The notes under the pieces were generated by a model. It saw nothing but the letters and a program-made list of their open reading frames with translations, made no database searches and was not told the DNA's origin. Made by a program: the position numbers and the translations under genes. From contig NZ_CP019335.1 of the NCBI RefSeq assembly GCF_002813915.1, positions 254,888 through 318,887 on the forward strand: 64,000 bases of DNA, read 5' to 3'. Positions 19,044 to 28,225 of this stretch are shown here, in pieces. The DNA is from Tenacibaculum sp. SZ-18 (GTDB taxonomy: Bacteria; Bacteroidota; Bacteroidia; Flavobacteriales; Flavobacteriaceae). The first letter of the stretch is position 1; each line of letters starts with the position of its first letter.

Positions 19044-19062
19044 CTCGGATTTGTAATCCGAG
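19044..19062. repeat. REP-like perfect palindrome
   Basis: CTCGGATT-TGT-AATCCGAG forms a perfect 8-bp stem with a 3-nt loop. It is preceded by GATAG and not followed by a T run, so it is not a classic terminator. It resembles the short REP-type palindromes scattered in Bacteroidota genomes near recombinogenic loci. That resemblance is from memory and was not searched. Confidence 0.45.
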
Positions 19063-19080
19063 ATTTAAATAAGAATTAAG

Positions 19081-19112
19081 CCACGTTATTTTTTGAGTAA
19101 CGTGGTTATTTT
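19081..19112 (+). terminator. Terminator of the Rhs/immunity operon
   Basis: CCACGTTA (19081-19088), a 9-nt loop, TAACGTGG (19098-19105), then TTATTTT. It lies 48 bases after the immunity gene stop. The interval from 19113 to 19473 holds nothing else I can support. Confidence 0.65.
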
Positions 19113-19473
19113 GCGAAGTACAAATTATGCTATTAAAAAAATAAGAACTAATTTACAAAAAGCAAATTCATTTTAGATTTCAACATTATTTTCGACATTT
19201 CAGCCTTTTCAATAATCTTTATGTAGTAGGTAAGATTTAGAGTTTTTACATTAAGTTACATTATACTTCATATTAGATTTTTCAAAATGTTATTCTATAA
19301 ATTTATCGATGAATATCTTGGTTAGTACTAGTAAATAGTTTTTTCTCTTTATTAAATTTACTTTGAGGTACTAGTTTAGAAAAATACTATGAATGTTATA
19401 AAAATAACTAGTGATAAAAATATTAGTTTATGATCTCGATTATTATGACTAATTTTAAATAAAAGATAATTAC

Positions 19474-20133
19474 ATGAAAACATTAATTTCATCATTTTTA
19501 CTTGTAGTAGGGCTTCTTATATCATGCAATTCGTCTTACACAACTGAGTATATTTTGGTTACCTCCAAAGAAGGAAAATGCGTTAATACTAATCAACAGT
19601 GTTACTACATTAAAACAAAAAATAAGGAAGATTGGAAAGTCTATGATGGTCAAATAGATGGCTTCACATTAGAAGATGGATACAATTATGAGTTGAAAGT
19701 TCAGAAAAGTAAAGTCAAATCATCAAATAAAAATGATACTAAGGTACAATATAAGTTAGTCAAAATTTTAAGCCAATCAAAAAATGAACAAAAAGGGCTT
19801 TCAATATATAACAACTGGATCATCTCTAATTTTGGTGGCGAATCAACGTTTAATTCATCGATCATTAAAACCTCTCAAATAACATTAGTTAAAGGAGCTA
19901 GTAGATTTAATGGGAATGGTGGCTGTAATAAAATTTCAGGTAAAATTTCAATATCGGGGGATACAATTAATTTTTCAGATATTATGTCAACACGCATGAT
20001 ATGTAAAAACTCCAAACAAGAAAATCTTTTTATGACTGCGTTGCAGAATGCAACAAGCTATAAAATTATTGGTTGTGAACTTTTCCTATATGCGAAAGAT
20101 ACAACTCTGTTAGTCTTGGAAAGTTGCAGGTAA
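19474..20133 (+). CDS. META/DUF4377 domain lipoprotein
   Basis: A 219-residue lipoprotein (signal with LLISC, Cys at about 18). The N-terminal part (about 25-75: TEYILVTSKEGKCVN, CYYIKTK, DGFTLEDGYNYELKV) matches the DUF4377 pattern. The C-terminal part (about 110-215) is a META/HslJ-like domain with FNGNGGCNKISGKISI and MSTRMICKNSKQENLF. META proteins are small envelope proteins linked in some bacteria to stress resistance; the function here is unknown. It is a single-gene unit flanked by AT-rich spacers. Confidence 0.8.
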   Translation: MKTLISSFLLVVGLLISCNSSYTTEYILVTSKEGKCVNTNQQCYYIKTKNKEDWKVYDGQIDGFTLEDGYNYELKVQKSKVKSSNKNDTKVQYKLVKILSQSKNEQKGLSIYNNWIISNFGGESTFNSSIIKTSQITLVKGASRFNGNGGCNKISGKISISGDTINFSDIMSTRMICKNSKQENLFMTALQNATSYKIIGCELFLYAKDTTLLVLESCR

Positions 20134-20384
20134 TTTATGTTTTAATAGTTGTTATAAGGAAAAATTAAATTCTCTACCAAACTATTTTAGAGCTTTTATA
20201 TTGTTGTTTAGTGTATGTATACTTTTACTATGAATATTGAAACGTGAATACAAGTGGTATATGTTAGAAACGATTACAAAGTTGTGTACAATATTCAACA
20301 ATATCCTACATATGTTAGAATAAGATATGTTATTACTTTTTGGTTATTGTAACGATTAATTCTATTGTCATTTATTCTATTGTT

Positions 20385-20666
20385 TTAGATACAGCAGTTA
20401 TATATGTGAAGTATTTGTTGGCAATACCTTGAACAAGCAACAGTAATTTTATTTTCTACTACTATTTTTAGTTCTAATGTGTGTTCGCAATGCTGAATAG
20501 TAATAGCGCCATTAGGACAAAATATAATTAGTTTATTTTTTAAGTCTTCTTGAAGAAAAAGATCGAAATAGGCACTAGTCCAGTTAATCAATTTTGAAAA
20601 ATCGTGATTCTGCACATTTGAAAGTACATGTTTTTCTTGATGTATTTTTTTGGAAACCAAGGCCAT
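20385..20666 (-). CDS. Small Cys-rich hypothetical protein
   Basis: A 93-residue ORF beginning 8 bases downstream of the NagX-like gene stop on the same strand, so it could be the last gene of that operon. It has no signal peptide or membrane span. It contains six Cys, including a CSRYC motif and a CC pair near the C-terminus. I do not recognise the family. Base composition matches the neighbours. It may be a small regulatory or metal-binding protein, or a non-coding ORF; the following 250 bases to 20134 show no clear terminator. Confidence 0.4.
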   Translation of the reverse strand: MALVSKKIHQEKHVLSNVQNHDFSKLINWTSAYFDLFLQEDLKNKLIIFCPNGAITIQHCEHTLELKIVVENKITVACSRYCQQILHIYNCCI

Positions 20667-20674
20667 TTGTTTTT

Positions 20675-21766
20675 TTAAACTTTGAAAAATATTTTTCTCT
20701 TAAACAGAATATAGCTAAGTAAAATGTAGCTTAACAATACCGTTAATGCATAGCATAGAGAAGCAAGGTTATTGTTATTAATAATGCTATTATAGAAGTT
20801 GCTATATAAAAAGCTATGAACATTTTCCCCATTATTAATCGTCACTAAGTAGAACACTTTAGAAATGAAAGACGATAAAAAATAAATACCAATAGCGTTC
20901 ATTCCTACATAAGTAAATAGGTTCACATAGGATGTTTGTTTAATATCACATAAATAGTAAAAAACCAGTACAAATAATGAAGCCCATCCTGCAGTAACTA
21001 AAACAAAACTACTTGTCCATAAAGATTTGTTGATCGGGAAAAAGCTGTTCCAGATATATCCCAAAGCTAAAAAGGAAAGACTATAAATACATAATAGTTT
21101 AAGTAACTTCTGTTTGTTATGTATCTTAAGAACTTCTCCGATAAATATTCCCGCTAAACAGCTCACAATTGTTGGAATTGTACTTAAAATTCCTTCCGGA
21201 TCATAGTCTGGTTTCCATAAATGATTCCCAAGTAATTTTACATCAATATAATTAGCCCAGTTATTGGGAACTCTATCAAAACTCGGAAGTAAGCCATTAG
21301 GTAGTGGAATTACTCCTAATAAAACATTGTAAGTAACTAGTATTAATACTGAAATTAGAAGTAATGCTTTTTTACTACAATTGAGATACAATATGGAAGT
21401 AACAAAAAACACAATTCCTATGCGTTGTAATACACCTAATATTCTAAGGGTTGAATAGCTACTTAAAAAAGGATAACTAGTTATAAACCAGTTTAAGAAT
21501 AATCCGAGTCCAAATAATTTTAAACTTCGTGTGAGAATTTTCCGATAAATTACTTTAGAGGGTTTTGTATCGTTGTAAGCTAGTGATATAGAAATACCAA
21601 CAATAAAAATGAAAAAAGGAAATATTAAATCAGTAGGAGTCAATCCATGCCACTTTGCATGTAAAAGAGGTTCATAAACTGTAGACCAATCACCGGGGTT
21701 GTTCACTAATACCATGGCTGCAACAGTGAATCCTCTAAAAACATCTATGGATTGTATTCGTTTCAT
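20675..21766 (-). CDS. nagX: NagX-like membrane protein (DUF5009/HGSNAT family)
   Basis: A 363-residue polytopic membrane protein with about ten hydrophobic segments. The start RIQSIDVFRGFTVAAMVLVNNPG, with a conserved Asp-Val-Phe-Arg-Gly, and the HGLTPTDLIFPFFIFIVG segment are characteristic of the family that includes heparan-alpha-glucosaminide N-acetyltransferase and bacterial NagX. In chitin/GlcNAc loci NagX accompanies the NagP transporter; its biochemical role is not settled. It lies 6 bases after nagP in the same orientation, which strongly supports the assignment. Confidence 0.82.
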   Translation of the reverse strand: MKRIQSIDVFRGFTVAAMVLVNNPGDWSTVYEPLLHAKWHGLTPTDLIFPFFIFIVGISISLAYNDTKPSKVIYRKILTRSLKLFGLGLFLNWFITSYPFLSSYSTLRILGVLQRIGIVFFVTSILYLNCSKKALLLISVLILVTYNVLLGVIPLPNGLLPSFDRVPNNWANYIDVKLLGNHLWKPDYDPEGILSTIPTIVSCLAGIFIGEVLKIHNKQKLLKLLCIYSLSFLALGYIWNSFFPINKSLWTSSFVLVTAGWASLFVLVFYYLCDIKQTSYVNLFTYVGMNAIGIYFLSSFISKVFYLVTINNGENVHSFLYSNFYNSIINNNNLASLCYALTVLLSYILLSYILFKRKIFFKV

Positions 21767-21772
21767 TTGAGT

Positions 21773-23071
21773 TTATTTATTACCTAATTTGTGTCCGTAA
21801 ATAGCATAATATAAGATAATTAAATAACAAGGAATTAATATCCAATATCCATTAGTTGATGCTTCTGCCAATGCAGTAGCTTCATTCATACCACTCGAAA
21901 TTAAATCTTCTTTAGTACTATCCACCAACCTTCCATATAACGGTGGAATAATTGCACCTCCAGCAATAGCCATTACCAACAAAGCAGAGGCTGTTTTTGT
22001 AAATTTCCCTAACCCTTTTAAAGATAAAGGCCAAATTGCTGGCCAAACCAAAGCATTTGCAATTCCTAATGCAGCTACAAATAAAATTGATGTAAAACCA
22101 GAAGTGTTTATAATGCAAATGGTGAAAATGACTCCAAGGATTGCACTTACTTTTAACGCTAATCCTTGACTAATATATTTTGGAATCAACAATGCTCCTA
22201 AACCGTAAGTTACAATCATAGCAGTAAGAGTAAATGTGGTGAAAAACTTGGCTTCTGTCACAGAAATACCTAAAGAAATCCCATAAGCGATAATGGTATC
22301 ACCAGCTATTACTTCAGCTCCAACATAAACAAATAAAGCTAAGACACCTATCCATAGATGCGGAAATTGAAAAATAGAAGTTTTATTATTAGTATTTGTA
22401 GTTGTATCACCTGCATTTTCTGCGGTATCAATATTTGGTAAAGGACTCCACCGAATTAGAATTCCAAGAATAAATAAAATAATAGCCATAACTATATATG
22501 GCATAATAATATTACCTGCCATTACATTTAACAACTCTGTTTTTTCAGCATTACTTACAACGGATAACTTTTCTACAACACCGTCAATTTCAGATAAGAG
22601 CAAAGAACCAAATAGCAATGAACCAAGAGCTCCAGCAACCTTGTTTGAAATTCCCATGATAGCAATGCGTTTCGCACCACTTTCAATAGGACCTAAAATA
22701 GTTACATATGGGTTTGCAGCAGTTTGTAAAATTGCCATTCCCGTACCTTGAATAAAAATCCCCAGAAGAAATAACCAATACGTTCTAGTATTCGCAGCTG
22801 GAATAAACAATAAAGCGCCTACAGCCATAATAATTAACCCGACAGACATACTCTTTTTGTATCCTGTTTTTTTAATTAAAAACGATGCAGGTAAAGCCAT
22901 TACAACAAATGAGATATAACTGGCGGAAGCCACCAAGTATGATTGAGCTTCTGTAAGTTCGTTTATAGTTTTCATAAACGGAATTAATGCTCCATTTATC
23001 CAAGTTACAAAACCGAATATGAAGAATAATCCAATAATAATTAAGATTGCTGTTCGATAGTTTTTATTCAT
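21773..23071 (-). CDS. nagP: N-acetylglucosamine transporter, MFS FucP/NagP family
   Basis: A 432-residue major facilitator transporter with about 12 membrane spans. FFIFGFVTWINGALIPFMK near the N-terminus and QTAANPYVTILGP near residue 120 are hallmarks of the sugar MFS group (FucP/GluP/NagP). The surrounding genes (nagX-like, NagB, GH20, GlcNAc kinase) point to N-acetylglucosamine as substrate, carried across the inner membrane by cation symport as in FucP. A 105-bp upstream region contains a 16-mer (23136-23151) that is also found before the susC gene and could be the operator of the adjacent LytTR regulator. Confidence 0.87.
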   Translation of the reverse strand: MNKNYRTAILIIIGLFFIFGFVTWINGALIPFMKTINELTEAQSYLVASASYISFVVMALPASFLIKKTGYKKSMSVGLIIMAVGALLFIPAANTRTYWLFLLGIFIQGTGMAILQTAANPYVTILGPIESGAKRIAIMGISNKVAGALGSLLFGSLLLSEIDGVVEKLSVVSNAEKTELLNVMAGNIIMPYIVMAIILFILGILIRWSPLPNIDTAENAGDTTTNTNNKTSIFQFPHLWIGVLALFVYVGAEVIAGDTIIAYGISLGISVTEAKFFTTFTLTAMIVTYGLGALLIPKYISQGLALKVSAILGVIFTICIINTSGFTSILFVAALGIANALVWPAIWPLSLKGLGKFTKTASALLVMAIAGGAIIPPLYGRLVDSTKEDLISSGMNEATALAEASTNGYWILIPCYLIILYYAIYGHKLGNK

Positions 23072-23135
23072 CTAGATTTATCCTTTAGGGATATAATACT
23101 AGAAACTATCTTCTGAGAATTAAAAAAAAATCTAC

Positions 23136-23151
23136 GTACGACATCATTTTA
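23136..23151 (-). promoter_or_regulatory. Candidate shared operator upstream of nagP
   Basis: On the minus strand it reads TAAAATGATGTCGTAC. It matches 13 of 16 positions with a sequence upstream of susC (25040-25055). It lies 65-80 bases before the nagP start. A role as binding site for the LytTR regulator at 23177-23884 is inferred. Confidence 0.35.
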
Positions 23152-23176
23152 ACGACCAAGAATATATTTTAAGCAA

Positions 23177-23884
23177 TTATTCTCTATTTAAAATAACATC
23201 TCTCGTTAAACTGATATATTTTCTGCCAATAGTAATTTTTTTATTACCAATTTCAATAAGATTTCCTTCTACAGAATCTACTTTATCTAATGAAATTGTA
23301 TAAGATCTATGAATGCGTATAAATTTTTTACTTGGCAATTCTTCCGTAATACTTGATAAAGATTTATGGACTAAAAAACTATTATCAATAGTAAAAACTT
23401 TTATATAGTCTTTTAAACTTTCTATATACAATATATCCTGATACCTTATTTTTACTAATTTTTTGTCTACTTTTAAAAAGATAAAGGTTTCGAGATCTGT
23501 TTGTGTTTTTTGAGCGTTTTGTCTTAAATAAATTTGTTGATTTAACTTATTGATTGATTTCATAAATCTGTTAAATGGAATGGGTTTAACTAAATAATCC
23601 AAAACATCCAATTCAAAACTATCCACAGCATATTCTCGGTAAGCAGTTGTGATAATAACATAGGATGAAATTGGAATACTTCGAAGAAAAGCCAATCCAT
23701 TCATTTTAGACATATTAATATCTAAGAAAATAACATCTACTATATCGTTTTCTATAATGGGTAAAGCATCAACTGGATTATTAAATTTTCCAATTAGTGA
23801 GAAGTTTTTGAATTCTTTTAAATGGTTTTCAATAACCCTAATAGCCAAAGGTTCATCGTCAATTATAATACAGTTTAAATTCAT
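23177..23884 (-). CDS. LytTR-family response regulator of the GlcNAc locus
   Basis: A 235-residue two-domain regulator. The receiver domain (about 1-120) has the acidic pair (IIDDEP), the phospho-acceptor Asp in VDVIFLDINMSK, a Thr in IITTAY and the Lys in YLVKPI. The LytTR DNA-binding domain (about 138-235) includes ILYIESLKDYIKVF and FIRIHRSYTISLDKVD. It overlaps the sensor kinase gene by 4 bases. Placed between nagP and susC, it is likely to control uptake and use of GlcNAc or chitin oligosaccharides. Targets are inferred from position and from a shared upstream 16-mer. Confidence 0.92.
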   Translation of the reverse strand: MNLNCIIIDDEPLAIRVIENHLKEFKNFSLIGKFNNPVDALPIIENDIVDVIFLDINMSKMNGLAFLRSIPISSYVIITTAYREYAVDSFELDVLDYLVKPIPFNRFMKSINKLNQQIYLRQNAQKTQTDLETFIFLKVDKKLVKIRYQDILYIESLKDYIKVFTIDNSFLVHKSLSSITEELPSKKFIRIHRSYTISLDKVDSVEGNLIEIGNKKITIGRKYISLTRDVILNRE

Positions 23885-24939
23885 TTTAATTTGTCCTTAT
23901 TTAAAATAAGTAGCTCTACTTTAAATTTAGCCTTATCCTGCGTGATGTTTAAATCATAATTTTCTCCATACAATAATTCTAGCCTTCTTTTCACATTGTC
24001 GTTTCCAACACCATTTAATTTTTTTTCTGATTCGAAACTTACATAATTATTTTCTATAGAAAAAAAGATATCTCCATCTTTTTTCCTTTCTATAAAAATA
24101 TGGATATAAAAATCATCATCTTTTTTACCATGCTTAAAGCTGTTTTCAATGAAAGATAAGAGTACTAAAGGAGGAATTGCTGCTTTTTCTAAATCTCCAG
24201 CTGTTTCAATTTTTAAATCAATATCATTAGAGCGACGTATTGTTTGTAAATCAACATAATTTTCAATAAGGTGAACTTCTTTTATAAGTTTTACTTTGTT
24301 TTCTTTTGCTTCATAAATTACATATTCCATAATGTTTGATAGCTTTAAAACAACTTCAGGAGCTTCGTCCGATTTATCTAATGTTAAAGAGTATAAACTG
24401 TTTAACGTATTAAAGAAAAAATGAGGTTGAATTTGCATCCGTAAAAACTTCAATTCTGTTTGTAAATTCACCTTTGATAATTCTTCAACATACTTTCTTT
24501 GATTGATCCAAACTACAGTTAATTTAATAGTAGTTACTAATGCAACAACATAAAGTTCACCAATAATTACTGCAACAATATGATTAAATGTGAATGCTTT
24601 TTGATTCCCAGAAGCCTCTGGCCATATGTTTTCGGTAACCAAAAAATAAATTAAACCAGTTCGAATTATATAGACTATTCCTAATGAAAGAAATAAACAA
24701 AGTATATAGGTTTTATATTGCTTCTTTACTAAAAACTTGGGGATAAAATAGTATATATTAGTATAAACTAAAGCAATGTGTATTGGGAATTCAACAAGGT
24801 TTGATTTCAGAGAATAATAGTAATCATTAAAATAACTTCCCCACCTAATTATGTTGAAAGTAAAGTAGCAAATCCAAAATAAAAAATGATATTTTAACGG
24901 AATTGATTTGTAGTTTTCTTTATTGAAATGTAAGCTCAT
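23881..24939 (-). CDS. LytS-family sensor histidine kinase of the GlcNAc locus
   Basis: A 352-residue membrane kinase with four predicted spans in the first 160 residues and no large periplasmic domain. A His_kinase domain follows: LRMQIQPHFFFNTLNSLYSL contains the phospho-acceptor His, and the ATPase part has VLLSFIENSFKHG (N box) and a GVGNDNVKRRLELLYG segment. Short loops suggest it senses a membrane or cytoplasmic signal, or a partner protein. It forms an overlapping pair with the LytTR regulator and is divergent from susC, sharing a 206-bp intergenic region. Confidence 0.9.
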   Translation of the reverse strand: MSLHFNKENYKSIPLKYHFLFWICYFTFNIIRWGSYFNDYYYSLKSNLVEFPIHIALVYTNIYYFIPKFLVKKQYKTYILCLFLSLGIVYIIRTGLIYFLVTENIWPEASGNQKAFTFNHIVAVIIGELYVVALVTTIKLTVVWINQRKYVEELSKVNLQTELKFLRMQIQPHFFFNTLNSLYSLTLDKSDEAPEVVLKLSNIMEYVIYEAKENKVKLIKEVHLIENYVDLQTIRRSNDIDLKIETAGDLEKAAIPPLVLLSFIENSFKHGKKDDDFYIHIFIERKKDGDIFFSIENNYVSFESEKKLNGVGNDNVKRRLELLYGENYDLNITQDKAKFKVELLILNKDKLK

Positions 24940-25039
24940 TTAATTATGCTTGTTTGCAATTAATATTGATAAAATTATATCAATAATGTTGTTTTTTTTT
25001 GAAAAAATCAATTTATCTGACTTTATTATTTCTTATCCG

Positions 25040-25055
25040 TAAAATTATGTAGTTC
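25040..25055 (+). promoter_or_regulatory. Candidate shared operator upstream of susC
   Basis: TAAAATTATGTAGTTC matches 13 of 16 positions with the element upstream of nagP (23136-23151, minus strand). It lies about 90-106 bases before the preferred susC start. The ends GTTCATTC and, 17-18 bp later, GTCATTC look like imperfect half-sites. Confidence 0.35.
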
Positions 25056-25145
25056 ATTCCTTTTTTGAAGTCATTCAGATATTTTTTTTTCGATAAAGAG
25101 GCTAATACCATAGTTTTATATCAACTATTTCAAATCTTTTTACAT

Positions 25146-28100
25146 ATGAAAAAAATACTATTACTGCTATGTTTTTCGTTGATGTCTTTTTGGGGGATAA
25201 ATGCTCAAACTAAAATATCAGGTAAGGTAACATCTAAAATGGATGGTGAACCTTTACCAGGAGTAAACGTAGTAATTAAAGGAACAAATAAAGGTGTAGA
25301 AACAGATTTTGACGGACAATATTCAATCGAAGCAAAATCTGGAGATACTTTAGAATTTTCATTCATTGGAATGGAAACCTTTAGAGTTAAAGTTGGAAAC
25401 AATAACATAATTAATGTAGAATTACAAGAAGGAAACGTACTTGACGAAGTTGTTGTAACTGCATTAGGAATTAAGAAAGAGAAAAAGGCTTTAACATATT
25501 CTGCACAAGAAGTTAGCGGAGATGAATTAACAAAAGTAAAGCAAACGAATCCTTTAAATAGTTTATCGGGTAAATCAGCTGGTATTACTATCAACAGAAG
25601 TTCGTCAGGATTAGGAGGAACAGCCAAAGTTGTTTTAAGAGGTAACGCTTCCACTTCCAATAATGATCCGCTTTATGTTATAGACGGAATTCCAATGTTA
25701 AATCAAGGGAATGGTTCTAATGGATCAGAACCTGGAACAGATATCTTTGGTAGCCAAACTGGTAATAGAGATGGAGGAGATGCAATGTCGTTGATTAATC
25801 CAGATGATATTCAATCTATAACAGTATTAAAAGGTTCTTCGGCTTCTGCATTATATGGTAGTCAAGGTGCAAATGGTGTAATATTAATTACAACTAAAAA
25901 GGGAAAAGAAGGGAAGTTGTCAGTGAATGTAAATTCTAGTATAACGATGGATGAAGTAATGTCTTTACCAAAGTTGCAGTCCGAGTATCAATCGGCTTCA
26001 GTTAATAATCCAATAGCTGAAAATGGTAGGGTTTCTGATCCAAAATCGTGGGGTAGTAGAGCTTCAGGTTTGTCGAATGATGCAGAAGGTTTTTTCAAAA
26101 CAGGATATACTTCAATAAATGCTTTATCATTAACAGCTGGAAATGCAAAAGCACAAACTTATTTTTCATTTGCTAATACTTTAGGTTCTGGTGTGATTCC
26201 ACAAAATAGATTAGTAAGAAATTCATTAACATTAAGAGAAACAGCAAAATTTTTGAATGATAAAATAGATGTTTCTGCTAGCGTTAATTTATCTGATCAA
26301 TCTATATGGAATAGACCAACCAATGGTTTGTATTCTAATCCACTTACGGGAGTATATCTGCATCCAGTTGGTATTGATAGAAATATTTATAAGGACAAAT
26401 ACGAATATTTTGATACCTCAAGAAATATTTACGATCAGTTTGCATCTTCTTTTGATGAGAATATTCAACAAAACCCATATTGGTTAATTAATAGAAATCC
26501 AAGTTATGATAAGGTACAACGAGTACTAGCAAACTTATCGCTAAAATATCAGATTACAGAGAATTTCTCATTACAAACTAGAGGAAGTTATGATAAAACA
26601 TTCTTCACTTTTGATAAGCGTCAGTATGCGGGAACAGATCCAGTTAATTCAGGAGATAATGGTAGATATATTTTAGAAAAAACAGAGAACACACAACAAT
26701 ATATCGATCTTATTGCAAATTATTCACGTGATTTTGGTGAAGACATTAGTTTTACAGGATTATTAGGAACAAGTTTAACTAAGTTTAAAATTGGAGATAA
26801 ATTATTCTTAGATTCAGGTAGAGATGGCAATGGACTTAATTTCCCGAATGTATTTACATTAGCTAATTTTCAAAACACAAATAACATAGCACAGTCAGTT
26901 GCCAATAGAGAAGTACAATCTATTTTTGGTTCAGCAAATATTGGCTACAAGAAAATGTTATATTTAGATGTAACAGGAAGAACAGATTGGTCTTCAACAT
27001 TAGTAAATACTAATAGTACTTCTTTCTTTTATCCATCTGTTGGTTTAACAGGAATATTCTCAGAAATGTTCGAGTTACCAGAAGTTATCAATTTTGCAAA
27101 ACTTAGAGTTTCTTATGCAGAAGTAGGTAAGGATATTCCAGTGTATGCAACCATTCCATTAAATTCTATAAATTCAACGAATAACGGTATCAGTAATGCT
27201 CCTTTTGCGCCAATCCCAGGGGAAACTTTAGAGCCAGAAAGACAAAAGTCTTTTGAAATTGGTGCTGAATTTAGATTATTCGATAATCGTTTAGGAGTTG
27301 AGTTTACGTATTATGATACTAAAACATTAAACCAGATTTTCTTTATACAAGCCGCACCAAATCCACAAGGATACACTCAAAATATTGTAAATGCAGGAGA
27401 AATTACAAATAAAGGTATAGAATTGGTTATTAATGGAAAACCTATTGTAACGGATAACTTTACTTGGAACTCTACTTTAAATTTTGCCCAAAATGAAAAT
27501 AAGGTAGTATCAGTACATCCTTCATTACAAAACGGGGAAGCAATTATAACAGGTAGAGGTGTAAATGGCTATGAATTTTCTTTAATAGAAGGAGAAGATT
27601 TTGGAAGTATTAAAGCCAGATCTTTAGTGAGAGACGAAAATGGAGTTCCAGTAGTTAATAGCTCAGGAACACTTCAGTCAACCGATTTCACAACAGTGGC
27701 TCACGCTCAACCTGATTTTACCTTAGGGTGGAATAACTCTTTTACCTTTAAAGACTTTTCATTTTCATTTTTGATTGATGGTAAGTTTGGAGGAAATGTT
27801 GTGAGTGTTACTGAAGCAGTAAATGATAAATATGGGGTTTCTCAAGCTACTGCAGATGCCAGAAACACAAATGGAGGACAAATAAATGTTGTGGATGAAA
27901 ACGGAGTTGCTTCACAAATTACTGCGCAAGAATACTATAATGCAATTGGAGGTCGCGACGGAATGTTAGGAGAATATGTATATGATGCAACTAATGTGAG
28001 TTTAAGAGAATTATCTATAGGATATAAATTACCAATCAAATCTGATTTCTTCGAAAGTATTAGATTATCATTAATAGCAAATAATTTGTTTTTCTTATAT

Positions 28101-28220
28101 AAAGAAGCTCCTTTTGATCCTAATATCACTGCAAGTACTGGTTTAGGACTTCAGGGTGTAGATATCTTTAATCAGCCGTCAACAAGAAGTTTAGGCTTAA
28201 ATGTTAATATTAATTTTTAA
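25146..28220 (+). CDS. SusC/RagA-family TonB-linked outer-membrane transporter
   Basis: A 1024-residue outer-membrane receptor. The start at 25146 is preferred over an upstream TTG at 25065 because it gives a clean signal peptide ending NAQ. A carboxypeptidase-like plug extension follows (KISGKVTSKMDGEPLPGVNVVIKG), then the SusC signature region (VDEVVVTALGIKKEKKAL-like), a TonB plug (VLRGNASTSNNDPLYVIDGIPM, SITVLKGSSASALYGSQG) and a C-terminal beta barrel ending in an aromatic strand. It is followed 5 bases later by its SusD partner. Context (nagB, GH20, nagP) indicates GlcNAc-containing oligosaccharides as ligand. Confidence 0.93.
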   Translation: MKKILLLLCFSLMSFWGINAQTKISGKVTSKMDGEPLPGVNVVIKGTNKGVETDFDGQYSIEAKSGDTLEFSFIGMETFRVKVGNNNIINVELQEGNVLDEVVVTALGIKKEKKALTYSAQEVSGDELTKVKQTNPLNSLSGKSAGITINRSSSGLGGTAKVVLRGNASTSNNDPLYVIDGIPMLNQGNGSNGSEPGTDIFGSQTGNRDGGDAMSLINPDDIQSITVLKGSSASALYGSQGANGVILITTKKGKEGKLSVNVNSSITMDEVMSLPKLQSEYQSASVNNPIAENGRVSDPKSWGSRASGLSNDAEGFFKTGYTSINALSLTAGNAKAQTYFSFANTLGSGVIPQNRLVRNSLTLRETAKFLNDKIDVSASVNLSDQSIWNRPTNGLYSNPLTGVYLHPVGIDRNIYKDKYEYFDTSRNIYDQFASSFDENIQQNPYWLINRNPSYDKVQRVLANLSLKYQITENFSLQTRGSYDKTFFTFDKRQYAGTDPVNSGDNGRYILEKTENTQQYIDLIANYSRDFGEDISFTGLLGTSLTKFKIGDKLFLDSGRDGNGLNFPNVFTLANFQNTNNIAQSVANREVQSIFGSANIGYKKMLYLDVTGRTDWSSTLVNTNSTSFFYPSVGLTGIFSEMFELPEVINFAKLRVSYAEVGKDIPVYATIPLNSINSTNNGISNAPFAPIPGETLEPERQKSFEIGAEFRLFDNRLGVEFTYYDTKTLNQIFFIQAAPNPQGYTQNIVNAGEITNKGIELVINGKPIVTDNFTWNSTLNFAQNENKVVSVHPSLQNGEAIITGRGVNGYEFSLIEGEDFGSIKARSLVRDENGVPVVNSSGTLQSTDFTTVAHAQPDFTLGWNNSFTFKDFSFSFLIDGKFGGNVVSVTEAVNDKYGVSQATADARNTNGGQINVVDENGVASQITAQEYYNAIGGRDGMLGEYVYDATNVSLRELSIGYKLPIKSDFFESIRLSLIANNLFFLYKEAPFDPNITASTGLGLQGVDIFNQPSTRSLGLNVNINF

Positions 28221-28225
28221 ACAAA

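Noticed and set aside
25065..25145. N-terminal extension of the SusC gene from an upstream TTG codon
   Set aside because: The extension has no signal-peptide character, while the ATG at 25146 gives a standard one.
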